Assembly (NCBI GenBank): GCA_041447175.1
Contig: CP166960.1
Location: 293,118 to 357,117 of the forward strand
Direction: 5' to 3'
From: Candidatus Bathyarchaeia archaeon
Lineage (GTDB): Archaea; Thermoproteota; Bathyarchaeia; Bathyarchaeales; Bathycorpusculaceae
DNA length: 64,000 nt
Made by a program: the position numbers and the translations under genes. Under the pieces are notes generated by a model. It searched no databases and was not told the DNA's origin. It saw only the letters and a program-made list of their open reading frames with translations. Every line of letters begins with the position of its first letter. Positions within the stretch are counted from its first letter, which is position 1. Positions 34,638-43,284 of this stretch are shown here, piece after piece.

Positions 34638-35300
34638 GTCATTTTTAAGTTTAGCCAGCAGCATCCGAATTGTTGATTCTTGCAAGTTCAACGCTTCCGC
34701 TATGTCTTCAATGTCGGTGCTTCTTTCATCCATAATGAAGTGGAGCACTCTTTTCTCGTTATGTGTCTTTTCTTGGATTTCGAGTTCTTCGCTCGCGTGC
34801 TGCATAGTCAAGTTTCGGATGCAGAGCAAGACCCTTTTTTCGTCCTCAAGCCGGGAAAGTTTTTCATCAATGTCTGAAAGAAGATTTGATAAGGGTTCAA
34901 TTTTAGTTCTTTTGGTTAGTTGAATTTTGTTGATTCTCTCTAAAAACTCCGTGGCGTCCTTAGAAATCTCAGGTGGCAAAGTTTCAAATGTTAGCAGCTG
35001 CTCGTTGTACAGGTGGGGTCCAAAACTCACCGTCAGATAAGCTGACTGTTTGAGAAAATAGAGTTTTCGTCTGGGTCCGATGGGGCTTGCTTCTGTGCTT
35101 GAACCCACAAACCCTTCTCGCTCCATCAAAGCCAAATGTGCAGTCACTAGCTGTTGGGCTTCTCGAATTTCTTTAGCCAATTCCAAAGCGTAACTCGGCT
35201 CTTGGCTAAGGCGTTTGATGATTTTTCTGCGGACGGGGTTTTCCACAATTTTTAACATGAAGTCGATTTGTGATGGTTCAGACATGCAGATACTGCTCAC
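34623..35300 (-). CDS. ArsR-like winged-helix regulator, hsp20 operon
   Basis: The protein has 225 aa. N-terminal winged helix (about 12-85: FMLKIVENPVRRKIIKRLSQEPSYALELAKEI..QLVTAHLALMEREGFV). The middle is helical with coiled-coil character. A second small HTH-like unit lies at the C-terminus (IEDIAEALNLQESTIRMLLAKLKND). It starts 25 bases after the hsp20 stop on the same strand, so it is probably the second gene of that operon and a candidate for the repressor acting at the dyad near 35868. Confidence 0.8.
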   Translation of the reverse strand: MSSICMSEPSQIDFMLKIVENPVRRKIIKRLSQEPSYALELAKEIREAQQLVTAHLALMEREGFVGSSTEASPIGPRRKLYFLKQSAYLTVSFGPHLYNEQLLTFETLPPEISKDATEFLERINKIQLTKRTKIEPLSNLLSDIDEKLSRLEDEKRVLLCIRNLTMQHASEELEIQEKTHNEKRVLHFIMDERSTDIEDIAEALNLQESTIRMLLAKLKNDLPQT

Positions 35301-35325
35301 TTAAAAAATAAAAATGGGTGGGGAA

Positions 35326-35856
35326 CTATTTAATTTCGACCTTGTGCGGTTTCTCTTCTGGTTTAGGTTCCTTCTTGGGGACTTTGAGTTCCAGCACGCC
35401 CTCTTTCATTGTGCCTTCGACTTTGTCGGGGGTGACTTCTTCAGGGAATGCGATGAATCTTTGCATTGAAGAGTAGGCTCTTTCTCGGTGTAGGTAGTTT
35501 TTGCGTTTGTTTTCGTTTTCCTCTCTGCATTCGGCTCTGATTGCTACGCCGTCTTTGTTGATTTGCACGTCCACTTGGTCTTTGTTAAAGCCTGGCAGTT
35601 CGGCGGTTACGGTGTAGGATTCGCCGTTATCTACGAGGTCCACTTGGGCATATCTGGCTGGGAGTTCCATCCATTGTTCCATTTCAACTGGGAACGAAAA
35701 GAATGGTTTCATGAGGTCGTCAAATGACCTGCGGAATTCGCTAAACATGTCGTCTATGCCTCTAGCTAATCCCGCTTGTTCGTGGGTTTTTGTTATTGAG
35801 GTTCCAGGTGTTGCTGAGGATACATTTGTTTTCTTTTTTGTTTTGTCTTCAACCAT
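35326..35856 (-). CDS. hsp20: Hsp20/alpha-crystallin family chaperone
   Basis: The protein has 176 aa from ATG 35856, set by GAGGTGG about nine bases upstream; an upstream ATG at 35934 would run through the operator. The alpha-crystallin domain runs about 70-160 (QVDLVDNGESYTVTAELPGFNKDQVDV, ending GVLELKVPKK). The N-terminal arm is aromatic and Phe-rich. The C-terminus lacks a clear IxI/V motif, ending HKVEIK. ATP-independent holdase. Confidence 0.9.
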   Translation of the reverse strand: MVEDKTKKKTNVSSATPGTSITKTHEQAGLARGIDDMFSEFRRSFDDLMKPFFSFPVEMEQWMELPARYAQVDLVDNGESYTVTAELPGFNKDQVDVQINKDGVAIRAECREENENKRKNYLHRERAYSSMQRFIAFPEEVTPDKVEGTMKEGVLELKVPKKEPKPEEKPHKVEIK

Positions 35857-35867
35857 GTATACCACCT

Positions 35868-35890
35868 CTATACAATCCAATGTTGTATAG
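35868..35890. promoter_or_regulatory. Heat-shock operator candidate CTATACAA-N7-TTGTATAG
   Basis: A perfect 8-bp dyad directly upstream of the hsp20 ribosome site, overlapping a TATA-like AATATAGC on the minus strand. It is positioned to occlude transcription start. It matches neither CIRCE nor the Pyrococcus Phr site as I know them. Confidence 0.5.
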
Positions 35891-36184
35891 CTATATTGCG
35901 TGCTCTGACAACATAAAAACCTTATGGAAATCAAAACCGCTAACTATGTTCCCGCAACAAAAAGAAACCAAAACCGCCTCCTTTAGCAACTCAACCGACA
36001 CATGTAGCACTTAACATGTCCGCTTTCCATCTGCCTGACGGACGGGCTACATTCTGCTGTTTTTCCAGTGAGCTTTTCTATGTTTACGGTGTTTGTATGT
36101 TTAGTTTTTTCAATAATTCAGAGAAAACTGGAAAATTTTTTATAGTTAAAGGTCTGTGACTGAAGATTTAGGAGAGAGATATAC

Positions 36185-38722
36185 GTGAGAACCAAACTTA
36201 ATGTGAAACAATCAAAACCTAAAAGAGAGTGGTTTAAAACATTTTCTGCCGTTGCTTTGCTTTTGCTGTTGACTGTTTCTGGATTGATGGCTACACTCCC
36301 CGTTTCTTCTGCACAGACTGCTGAATCACCAATACCCACCAATGCCTACCTCGCAGTTTCGCCCAACCCCGTCGGTGTCAATCAAGACGTAACCTTCCTG
36401 ATGTGGCTAGTCCAGATTGAACCAACAGCCATGGGCACCGCAGGTGGAAGATGGGATGGCTACACTTTGCAAATTTCAAAGCCGGACGGAACCGAGCAGG
36501 CACTCGGGCCCTTCACTGCTGATGATGCTTCCTACGCGCATGCAATCTACACTCCCGACACACTTGGCACATACACAATAACCTTTAACTTCCCTGGGCA
36601 ACACGTCTCTGGCGTCGGCATGGGCGGCCCAGTTGACAGCTACTACGGAGCCAGCAGCTTCACCGTCACCCTCACAGTGCAACAAGAAGCCGTAACAACT
36701 ACACCTCAAACTCCAATTCCAACTGGCTACTGGACGCGACCAATAAACGCTCAAAACCAAGAATGGTACACGATTTCAGGTAACTGGTTTGGAATCGGCG
36801 CAGGCTCATTTGGTCTTAGCATGTACAATGCAAGTGGCAACTTCAATCCATACACCACCGTTCCTGACACTGCACACGTTGTGTGGACCAAGCCACTAGT
36901 GTTTGGGGGCTTAATTGGGGGTGAATTTGGAGGCACTGCAACAAGCAACTACTACAACGGAAAATCGTACGAACCCGCTTTCGGTCCCCCAGTAATCATC
37001 AACGGTGTACTTTACTACAATGACCCCGCCACCCCCAGACAAGGCTTTTACGCGGTAGATTTGCGCACAGGCGAAACACTATGGCATCAAGAAAGCGCCG
37101 TCGGCATCACCAATGGGCAGATTTACAATTTCATGTCCCCAAACCAACAAGGCGGTGTCCCCTACCTATGGTACATGAGCGGCGATCCATGGTACATGTA
37201 CGATGCAGTAACTGGCAACTTGATACTGAAAATCGAAAACATAACAACTGGCACCACCGCACCAATGACTTCAGGCAGCACAGTTCAAGGACCCAACGGT
37301 GAACTGCTCGTCTACGTGATGGACTCAACCGATAACTGGATAGCAATGTGGAACTCATCCTTATGCATACTCAATTCAGGCGACATCACCGCAATGTCAC
37401 CCTGGATGTGGCGACCTCCAGCTGGGGCAACAATTAACTGGGAAAACGGCGTGCAGTGGAATGTGACGATACCTTCGTATCCAAACCAAGCAATTATGCG
37501 CATTAATTCAGGCGTCATATTAGCCATCACAGGCTCAATTAGCGCAGGAAACAACTGGCAAATGGAAATCGGCTACGACATGAACACGGGGCAAAAACTC
37601 TGGGCTGAAAACCGCACAACTTTCCCTGGAGCAACCATCTGGGGTCTAATGGGGCCAATAGCAAACGGAGTTTACACAGAGTTCCATTCCGATACAATGC
37701 AGTGGTACGGATTTGACGTGTACACTGGCCAGCAAATTTGGGGCCCCTCCGACGCCTACACCAACGCTTGGGGATCCATGGCTATGAACGATGTCTTCTC
37801 CGAAAGCGCTTATGGTATCCTTTACGGGTTTTCCATTGACGGCATACACGCACTGGATCTCATGACGGGTGATAGCTTGTGGACCTTCTACGGTGAACCT
37901 TCTGGCGCCGATTTCCCAGGCTACAGCACTCTGCCTTTCGAAACTAACATGCTCTTCACAGTTGCTGGCGGAAAAGTCATCGCCACCACAGGCGACTCTC
38001 ACGGTGTTCCGTTGTATCGCGGAGCCAAAATGTACGTTGTTGACGCTTATTCAGGAAATGAGGTTTGGAGCATAAACGGCTGCTTTGAGCAATCACTGCC
38101 TGTCGCAGACGGTTTCCTAGTAGGGTTCAACTTGTATGACAACATGCTTTACTGCTTTGGCAAAGGGCAAACAGAAACCACAGTTTCAGCGCCAAGTACC
38201 GCCGTGCCTAAAGGAACACCCGTACTAATACAAGGCTCAGTAACCGACCAGTCCACAGGGGAGACCTGCCTTGGAATTCCAACCGCAGGAACACCTGCCG
38301 TCTCTGATGATTGCATGACCGCTTGGATGGAGTACCTCTACATGCAGCAGCCAAAACCCAACGACGTGACTGGCGTTTCAGTGCATCTGACTGCTATTGA
38401 TTCAACGGGGCGGACCCAAGACATTGGCTCAGTGGTGACTGACGAAAAGGGGAACTTTATGACTTCTTGGACACCCTCCGCAGAAGGGTTGTACAAAATC
38501 GTAGCTGACTTCGACGGAACAAAATCATACTACAGCTCCGACGCCGAAACCGGTTTAGTGGTTTCAAATGCGGCAGCAACCGCAGCCGCTTCACCTTCGC
38601 CAAGCATGGCAGTTCAACCTCCAACCAGCAGCACACCAACAACAACCTACATCGCAATCGGCGCAGTAGCAGTGATCATCGTTGTAGTCGCGTTAGCGGT
38701 GTTGCTTAGACGACGAAAATAA
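36185..38722 (+). CDS. Giant secreted PQQ-like propeller protein with Ig-like ends
   Basis: The protein has 845 aa; start GTG set by AGGAGAGA about eight bases upstream. Signal peptide (about 18-42); Ig-like N-domain with NPVGVNQDVTF and KPDGT..LGPF (about 50-160); PTGYWTRPINAQNQEW linker; seven- or eight-blade propeller with YAVDLRTGETLW-type motifs (about 190-660); C-terminal Ig-like domain with VYMQQPKP and LYKIVADFDG (about 665-800); Pro/Ser linker; membrane helix; LLRRRK. It lacks the PEF motif of other surface proteins here. Close paralogue of 52943. Confidence 0.85.
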   Translation: MRTKLNVKQSKPKREWFKTFSAVALLLLLTVSGLMATLPVSSAQTAESPIPTNAYLAVSPNPVGVNQDVTFLMWLVQIEPTAMGTAGGRWDGYTLQISKPDGTEQALGPFTADDASYAHAIYTPDTLGTYTITFNFPGQHVSGVGMGGPVDSYYGASSFTVTLTVQQEAVTTTPQTPIPTGYWTRPINAQNQEWYTISGNWFGIGAGSFGLSMYNASGNFNPYTTVPDTAHVVWTKPLVFGGLIGGEFGGTATSNYYNGKSYEPAFGPPVIINGVLYYNDPATPRQGFYAVDLRTGETLWHQESAVGITNGQIYNFMSPNQQGGVPYLWYMSGDPWYMYDAVTGNLILKIENITTGTTAPMTSGSTVQGPNGELLVYVMDSTDNWIAMWNSSLCILNSGDITAMSPWMWRPPAGATINWENGVQWNVTIPSYPNQAIMRINSGVILAITGSISAGNNWQMEIGYDMNTGQKLWAENRTTFPGATIWGLMGPIANGVYTEFHSDTMQWYGFDVYTGQQIWGPSDAYTNAWGSMAMNDVFSESAYGILYGFSIDGIHALDLMTGDSLWTFYGEPSGADFPGYSTLPFETNMLFTVAGGKVIATTGDSHGVPLYRGAKMYVVDAYSGNEVWSINGCFEQSLPVADGFLVGFNLYDNMLYCFGKGQTETTVSAPSTAVPKGTPVLIQGSVTDQSTGETCLGIPTAGTPAVSDDCMTAWMEYLYMQQPKPNDVTGVSVHLTAIDSTGRTQDIGSVVTDEKGNFMTSWTPSAEGLYKIVADFDGTKSYYSSDAETGLVVSNAAATAAASPSPSMAVQPPTSSTPTTTYIAIGAVAVIIVVVALAVLLRRRK

Positions 38723-38778
38723 AAATCTCCTCCCTTCTTTTTTCTAATATAAAAAAACTTTTAAATTTGATGTGTTGA

Positions 38779-38856
38779 TGGTGGGGCTGCCCGGATTTGA
38801 ACCGGGGTCTATAGAGCCCAAGTCTACAAGCCTAGACCAAGCTAGCCGACAGCCCC
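38779..38856 (-). tRNA. tRNA-Pro (TGG)
   Basis: Minus-strand cloverleaf. Acceptor GGGGCTG/CAGCCCC; D-stem GGCT/GGCT with G-U ends and a GG-containing loop; anticodon stem GTAGA/TCTAT (one G-U) with loop CTTGGGC, anticodon TGG; T-arm CCCGG-TTCAAAT-CCGGG, fully standard. Discriminator A and CCA are encoded in the DNA. No intron. Confidence 0.95.
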
Positions 38857-38958
38857 TTAAGTGGAGAGTTCAGAGAACATAATTTATCATGAACCATAAA
38901 AACCTTAGCTCACCCGAGTGGGTGTTCTTTCCTTTTTTGTGGGTTGAGAATTTTAGGT

Positions 38959-39237
38959 TTAAGGGGCGAGGTTGTTTGGGTCGTTTTTGATGGGTTCGTT
39001 TAGGTTAAAGAATTTGAGCACTTTGATGCCGCGTGTGGATGCGGTGTATGTTGGTGGACTGTTTTCGGGTTGTTTTTGGGTGTTGATGATGCCTTGTTCA
39101 ATTAGGAATTCGATTTGTTCTTTTAGTTTTGGGGGTTCGATGTCTGTGTGTTCTGACAATTGTTGAAAGTTCAGTGGTCCTTGGTGGGCGACAATTTTTG
39201 TAATGGCTATGTATTCCTCTAGCTTTGTGTTGGTCAT
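38959..39237 (-). CDS. Winged-helix DNA-binding protein
   Basis: The protein has 92 aa from ATG 39237, which follows AGGAAG by seven bases; the frame upstream to 39390 is A/T-rich and not convincing. A small winged helix: EYIAITKIVAHQGPLNFQQLSEHTDIEPPKLKEQIEFLIEQGIINTQ, then a T-rich wing and PLNLNEP tail. Likely a local regulator; target unknown. Confidence 0.7.
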   Translation of the reverse strand: MTNTKLEEYIAITKIVAHQGPLNFQQLSEHTDIEPPKLKEQIEFLIEQGIINTQKQPENSPPTYTASTRGIKVLKFFNLNEPIKNDPNNLAP

Positions 39238-39441
39238 AAGGTCTTCCTGTTGTAGTATTCGTTTTAATGTTATAAGTTTTGTGTAGTTCTGTTTATCTCG
39301 TACAAAATTGTACGTTGAGCAGTAAAATTTTTTACGTATATATATTTTAAATGATTCAATATTTTGTTTAGTTTGTTTGTGGTGACACATGCTTTCATGT
39401 ATCGTTCAGGAACCTCCCTTTAATCGCGGTCACGTTCCCGT

Positions 39442-40269
39442 TCACAACGGAATAATTTTCATAAGAACCACTATAGGAAACCACTGGCCATCCACCAATA
39501 CCTCTGCCAAAAGTCTTGGGCAGTTACCGCTCATGAAATGCCAAATCAGCACGTAAGTGTAAAACACCCCAAACCCAAGCGCAGGCAAATACTTAACAAA
39601 TATACCTTCTAATCCGCAGAAAACCAACCACACACACAAAATAGAGTTTGTAACTACAAGCAAACGCCTCGTACGGTTCTTGCCCAGAATTATAGGAACA
39701 GTTTTCATGCCTGACGCCGCATCTCCTTTGATATCCAAAGTGTCAAAAAGAATAGTGTTCACAATCACCTGAATGAAGATATAACAAAAAACCAAACCGA
39801 TTCTATAACCATCCGCGTAGCCCGTAGTCAACGGTAAAAACGCCCCCGACAAGCTCCAAGTGAACGCCACAAATATGCTTTTTGCCCCCACTATTTCTTT
39901 AAGTCTTGGCAGCTTGTGTGTAATTTTAACGCTGTAAAAAAAACCCACAACAATAGGCGTCATAAGAATTAAAAGAGCAAAAATATTCACCGCGAATGCA
40001 ATTATGAAACTTGCAATCATAGCTATAAACGAAGGAATAACGTAGTAGCTTGTCGATTTTGTTGCTGCGCCCGGTCGATTGATAGCGTCTTCTGTTTTGT
40101 CGGTTGCCTTGTTAAGGTTGTAAACCGAAAAAACCGCCAGAAATGAAGCGGCAACAATTAGGAAGTTTATTGAAATGCCGTAAAGTAAGTACCCAAAAAT
40201 AACAATGAGCGGACCATCCAACGCGAGAAGCAGCGAAGTAGATGTAAGGAGGGTGGCAATTCGTTTCAA
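39442..40269 (-). CDS. UbiA-family prenyltransferase
   Basis: The protein has 275 aa and about nine membrane helices. First Asp-rich motif NLNKATDKTED (near 50-62) and second DTLDIKGDAASG (near 178-190) bind Mg2+ and the prenyl diphosphate. Archaeal members make digeranylgeranylglyceryl phosphate, menaquinone or haem-O-type lipids; the sequence does not resolve which. The DUF1724 regulator gene ends 19 bases upstream on the same strand, so they may share a transcript. Confidence 0.85.
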   Translation of the reverse strand: MKRIATLLTSTSLLLALDGPLIVIFGYLLYGISINFLIVAASFLAVFSVYNLNKATDKTEDAINRPGAATKSTSYYVIPSFIAMIASFIIAFAVNIFALLILMTPIVVGFFYSVKITHKLPRLKEIVGAKSIFVAFTWSLSGAFLPLTTGYADGYRIGLVFCYIFIQVIVNTILFDTLDIKGDAASGMKTVPIILGKNRTRRLLVVTNSILCVWLVFCGLEGIFVKYLPALGFGVFYTYVLIWHFMSGNCPRLLAEVLVDGQWFPIVVLMKIIPL

Positions 40270-40288
40270 AAGCGCCGTTTATTCCTCC

Positions 40289-41074
40289 TTACGCGACTGT
40301 TTCTGGTGTAAGCCTCCTGCTTGTTTTGAGGTATTCCAGAAAAAGTTGCTCTCCCCAATGTATGGCGTGTGGACTAAGCGATATAAGGTCCATTCGGTCA
40401 TCGTATTCCCCGTTTAAGTTAAAAAGGCCCAAGGAAAAATTTTTTTCCGTAACTGTGAGAGCAACCTTTAACCCCTCTTGGAGATAGATTTTGAGTTTTT
40501 CATTCTCTATCGCTGATTTTATCGGAGTTGTTTCCACCATCGAGTAAATTTTGTTCAGGACCGGTGTGGTGAGTATAAGCTCTACCGTGTTTCCTTGACC
40601 AATAATATCTGCTATGGCTTTTACATAGTCGGGGTGGAAAATGGGTGAAATGCCAATGACTCGATTTGAGGGCATCAAGATCTGAAGGTATGTTTCGTAG
40701 ACCTTATCCAGTTCAAGTGTGTCGGTGCGGATTAAGGTGGCTTCTTTGAGGGCGCCAATTTTTGACATTAAACTAGCCGGTAAAGCCGTTATGTCATGCT
40801 GTAGCCAAAAGTCTTTAAATTTTTCAAGCACCTCAGCGGCTTCAGCGGCTTCCTTGCCTATTTGTGCCGTTAACAAACCTAGCGAAGTCAACTTGTAGGT
40901 TCCCGCGGTTTTTGTTGTGAGGTTTTCTGCTTCAAAATCTTTGAGAACATGTAGGATTGTAGTTTCTCTAACGTCGATTTCGGTTTTTAATTCCGATATT
41001 TTCTTCTCTCCACTCAAAAGGCTCAGCAGGATTTTCAGCTTGAGTTCTGAACGGAGAGGCGCAAGATACTCCAA
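40289..41074 (-). CDS. DUF1724 winged-helix regulator
   Basis: The protein has 261 aa. N-terminal winged helix (about 5-80: LRSELKLKILLSLLSGEKKISELKTEI) and the DUF1724/FilR1-type effector half (about 120-255: SNRVIGISPIFHPDYVKAI, ELILTTPVLNKI, LGLFNLNGEYDDRMDLIS), an archaeal regulator family. It precedes the UbiA gene and may control it. Confidence 0.85.
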   Translation of the reverse strand: MEYLAPLRSELKLKILLSLLSGEKKISELKTEIDVRETTILHVLKDFEAENLTTKTAGTYKLTSLGLLTAQIGKEAAEAAEVLEKFKDFWLQHDITALPASLMSKIGALKEATLIRTDTLELDKVYETYLQILMPSNRVIGISPIFHPDYVKAIADIIGQGNTVELILTTPVLNKIYSMVETTPIKSAIENEKLKIYLQEGLKVALTVTEKNFSLGLFNLNGEYDDRMDLISLSPHAIHWGEQLFLEYLKTSRRLTPETVA

Positions 41075-41252
41075 GCAAATCCCGAGGAGTATGTAGCTGG
41101 GTGCATATTTAAGGGTTAATTAGCGTTTGTGCATTAATTAATGGAGTGTCGTGGATGGATTTTCATTGCTTAAACTGAGCAATTTTGCTGGGTTTTGACA
41201 AGATTTATATTGGAATCTGCTTACCTTTTGATTTCTGGAGGGCGAAAGGAGA

Positions 41253-41495
41253 TTGAAGGCAATAGAGAGCTACTGGTATTCGAAAGAGCGTTTGCCCATT
41301 ATAAAATGTGAATGTGGTGCAGAAATTTTGCTAGTTCCCGACCTAGCACTGATGAGCCACGCCATTGAAGACCACCTTGAAGAACACAGAAAAATGGAGC
41401 CTGACCCAAATAAAGCAGACGCTTCAGCTAAGCGGGTCAGGTTGCTCCTAATAAAACAGGTTCTAAAAAAAGCTGCGAACTACACCGAACTTTAA
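41253..41495 (+). CDS. Small protein with CxC...H..H pattern
   Basis: The protein has 80 aa from TTG; GGAGG lies about ten bases upstream. KCECGAEI followed by SHAIEDHLEEH suggests a metal knuckle; the C-terminal half is helical and basic. No family recognised. Confidence 0.55.
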   Translation: MKAIESYWYSKERLPIIKCECGAEILLVPDLALMSHAIEDHLEEHRKMEPDPNKADASAKRVRLLLIKQVLKKAANYTEL

Positions 41496-41625
41496 ACTAT
41501 CTATTTTAGATTCCTCTAGTTTTTTTGTTCAACACCTATAGTACTTCCTGTTAGGAACGGGAAGCTTGATTACTAAGCTTAATCTTCGATTATTAAACCC
41601 TAAACTAGGCAGAAGGAAAGAAGTA

Positions 41626-42420
41626 ATGCGAAGTATAGGAACAGCAGTTCTTCTTGTGGTGCTTGTTTCATGTGCCTCAATCCTAATAGCTACGGGAATA
41701 ACTGGCGTCCCCGTTATGCCCCCGTCAGTGCAAGAATATGTTTATGCGCCGACGGTTCCCTCAGTGGATGAAAAAGTTGTTTGCATCGTGTTTGATGATG
41801 GCTGGAAGTCTCAGTTAGAGGCGTTACCCATACTGAAAAGCCATAACTTTACTGCAACCTTTGCCTTAGTTACCTCCTACATCGGATACCCCGCATACAT
41901 GGATTGGACTGAGGTCGCTTCTGTTGCCCAGAACGGTAACGACATCGTAAGCCACACTTATAGTCATCTGAATCTTTCGGTTGTGAATGCCGAAGTCTTG
42001 GACCGGGAGATAGCCACAAGTCAGCAGATGCTTCGCTCTAAAGGTTACGCTGCGGATATTCTTGTTTACCCGTATGGTGAAGGTGATGCGAACCAGACTG
42101 TTCGACAGAAAGTTGAGCAGTATTACCTGCTTGCACGAGGCGTAAATGAAGGCAAATGCAATTTGGACGCCGTTGATAGGTATAACTTGTGTTCATATGG
42201 CGTTTATAATGATACTACTTTGGAGGCGTTCGCTGCCTACTTAAACGGCACTCAAGGCAACACCATAACCATACTGTACTACCACAAAATAGGCAATGAA
42301 CCTGTGAACATGGCAGTTACCAAGGAAGCTTTCCAGACCCAAATGCAGTATCTCGAAGACCACAACTACACCGTCCGAACCCTGACCCAGCAATTCCTAA
42401 AACCCCAACCCAAACCATAA
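41626..42420 (+). CDS. Polysaccharide deacetylase (NodB/CE4 family), secreted
   Basis: The protein has 264 aa from ATG 41626, preceded by AAGGA; an upstream TTG gives 20 extra residues. Signal anchor (about 3-22). NodB motif 1 IVFDDG (metal Asp pair), motif 2 HTYSHLNL (metal His residues), then VYPYGE and a C-terminal YYHKIG segment close to the family ends. It removes N-acetyl groups from extracellular sugars; the sugar is unknown. Confidence 0.85.
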   Translation: MRSIGTAVLLVVLVSCASILIATGITGVPVMPPSVQEYVYAPTVPSVDEKVVCIVFDDGWKSQLEALPILKSHNFTATFALVTSYIGYPAYMDWTEVASVAQNGNDIVSHTYSHLNLSVVNAEVLDREIATSQQMLRSKGYAADILVYPYGEGDANQTVRQKVEQYYLLARGVNEGKCNLDAVDRYNLCSYGVYNDTTLEAFAAYLNGTQGNTITILYYHKIGNEPVNMAVTKEAFQTQMQYLEDHNYTVRTLTQQFLKPQPKP

Positions 42421-42452
42421 CTACGCCAAATCCGCAACCCTTGCAACAGGTT

Positions 42453-42533
42453 TCACGTGTGAGCGTCGATATAGTGGTCCTCGTAGGTGTCCTGCTCAGA
42501 AAATGTTTCGCCACACCATGGGCACTGCATCAT
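42453..42533 (-). CDS. 26-aa C2H2 zinc-finger microprotein
   Basis: Minus-strand ATG ATG opens a frame containing CPWCGETFSEQDTYEDH and a final DAH: Cx2Cx12Hx4H, an exact classical C2H2 finger. No ribosome site at normal distance is clear, and the frame stays open a further eight codons upstream without another start. Finger microproteins are frequent in archaea. It lies close to the first copy of the structured element. Confidence 0.45.
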   Translation of the reverse strand: MMQCPWCGETFSEQDTYEDHYIDAHT

Positions 42534-42576
42534 GCCATCAGACAGCTTTTCCTGAGGCTACAAGTTTGGAGAGGTT

Positions 42577-42670
42577 GGGTTTGCTGGGGCTCTGGAACGG
42601 AACATTCTAGGAGAGAAAAGTTGAAGACCCAACGAGCAAAGTTGGAAATCAACCTCCAAAGCCCACTCAG
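42577..42670 (+). ncRNA. Structured RNA-like element, copy 1
   Basis: Closing stem GGGTTT (42577-42582) pairs with AAGCCC (42659-42664). Hairpin GGAA-CGGAACA-TTCT (42594-42608). Stem GTTGA (42620-42624) / TCAAC (42649-42653) encloses the constant hairpin CCAAC-GAGCAAA-GTTGG (42629-42645). Single-stranded GCTGGGG and TAGGAGAGAAA are shared with copy 2. All wobble pairs are G-U only on the + strand. A T-run follows at 42690-42696. Confidence 0.6.
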
Positions 42671-42797
42671 GCTAATTTGGCGCTCAAAATTTTTTCCATA
42701 AAAAAGGAAGATTGAGGTTGTTGCTGTGCGTAGTCACAAAAGTTAATGATAAACCATCGGCCTCTGTGGCCTCTGTGTTACTGAGAGGTGATTTTGT

Positions 42798-43091
42798 TTG
42801 TTGTTTATGGTGACTTTGGTTCATCCTCAGGAGTTGTGTTTTGGCAAAAAAGAATACAATGAGGAGGGTAAACGGTGGTTCAATGGCATGAAGGCTTCAG
42901 CGGAAAAGTACGGCGTGAAAGTACATGGCGCTTGGGTCTGTCCAATAGAGCATGTTTTCTACATTATGTTGGAATCAGACGATTTCAAAGCGGTTTCAGG
43001 TTTTCTAAGCCCGCCAATGTTGACACATCATAAAGGGAAAATTTCGCCGCTTATTACTTGGGAAGAAGCCTACGAAGCAGTAAAACCATAA
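42798..43091 (+). CDS. Small ferredoxin-fold-like protein of unknown function
   Basis: The protein has 97 aa from TTG 42798, with GAGGTGA about six bases upstream; ATG 42807 is also possible. The pattern MVTLVHPQELC..., WFNGMKASAEKYGVKVHGAWVCPIEHVFYIMLESDDF resembles small alpha-beta dimeric barrels (GYD/DUF3303-like). Function unknown. It lies between the two structured elements. Confidence 0.55.
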   Translation: MLFMVTLVHPQELCFGKKEYNEEGKRWFNGMKASAEKYGVKVHGAWVCPIEHVFYIMLESDDFKAVSGFLSPPMLTHHKGKISPLITWEEAYEAVKP

Positions 43092-43141
43092 CTAAAAAGA
43101 AACGCTCGCAAAACCTGACCTCGCAGAGAATTTATTGTGGA

Positions 43142-43238
43142 GGGTTTGCTGGGGTTCTGGAGACGGAAATCTTAGGAGAGAAAGAAAAGGAGAAACCAAC
43201 GAGCAAAGTTGGAATCATCTTCTCCAAAACCCACTCAG
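43142..43238 (+). ncRNA. Structured RNA-like element, copy 2
   Basis: Closing stem GGGTTT (43142-43147) / AAACCC (43227-43232). Hairpin GAGA-CGGAAA-TCTT (43160-43173). Stem GGAGAA (43189-43194) / TTCTCC (43220-43225), different in sequence from copy 1 but still paired, encloses the same CCAAC-GAGCAAA-GTTGG (43196-43212). The conserved loop bases CGGAA and GAGCAAA, and the ACTCAG after the closing stem, are the same in both copies. Confidence 0.6.
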
Positions 43239-43284
43239 CCCCATTTGTTCGCCAATATTGAAGAAAAAAGGAAAAGGGGTGTTT

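Noticed and set aside
35857-35934. Upstream ATG for hsp20
   Set aside because: It would put the promoter and dyad inside the gene; the GAGGTGG site points to ATG 35856.
43058-43261. Open frame across the second structured element, with a similar peptide (ILGEK, PTSKVG) in copy 1
   Set aside because: The shared peptide needs different frames and meets stops or indels in copy 1; helix-preserving changes explain the similarity better than coding does.
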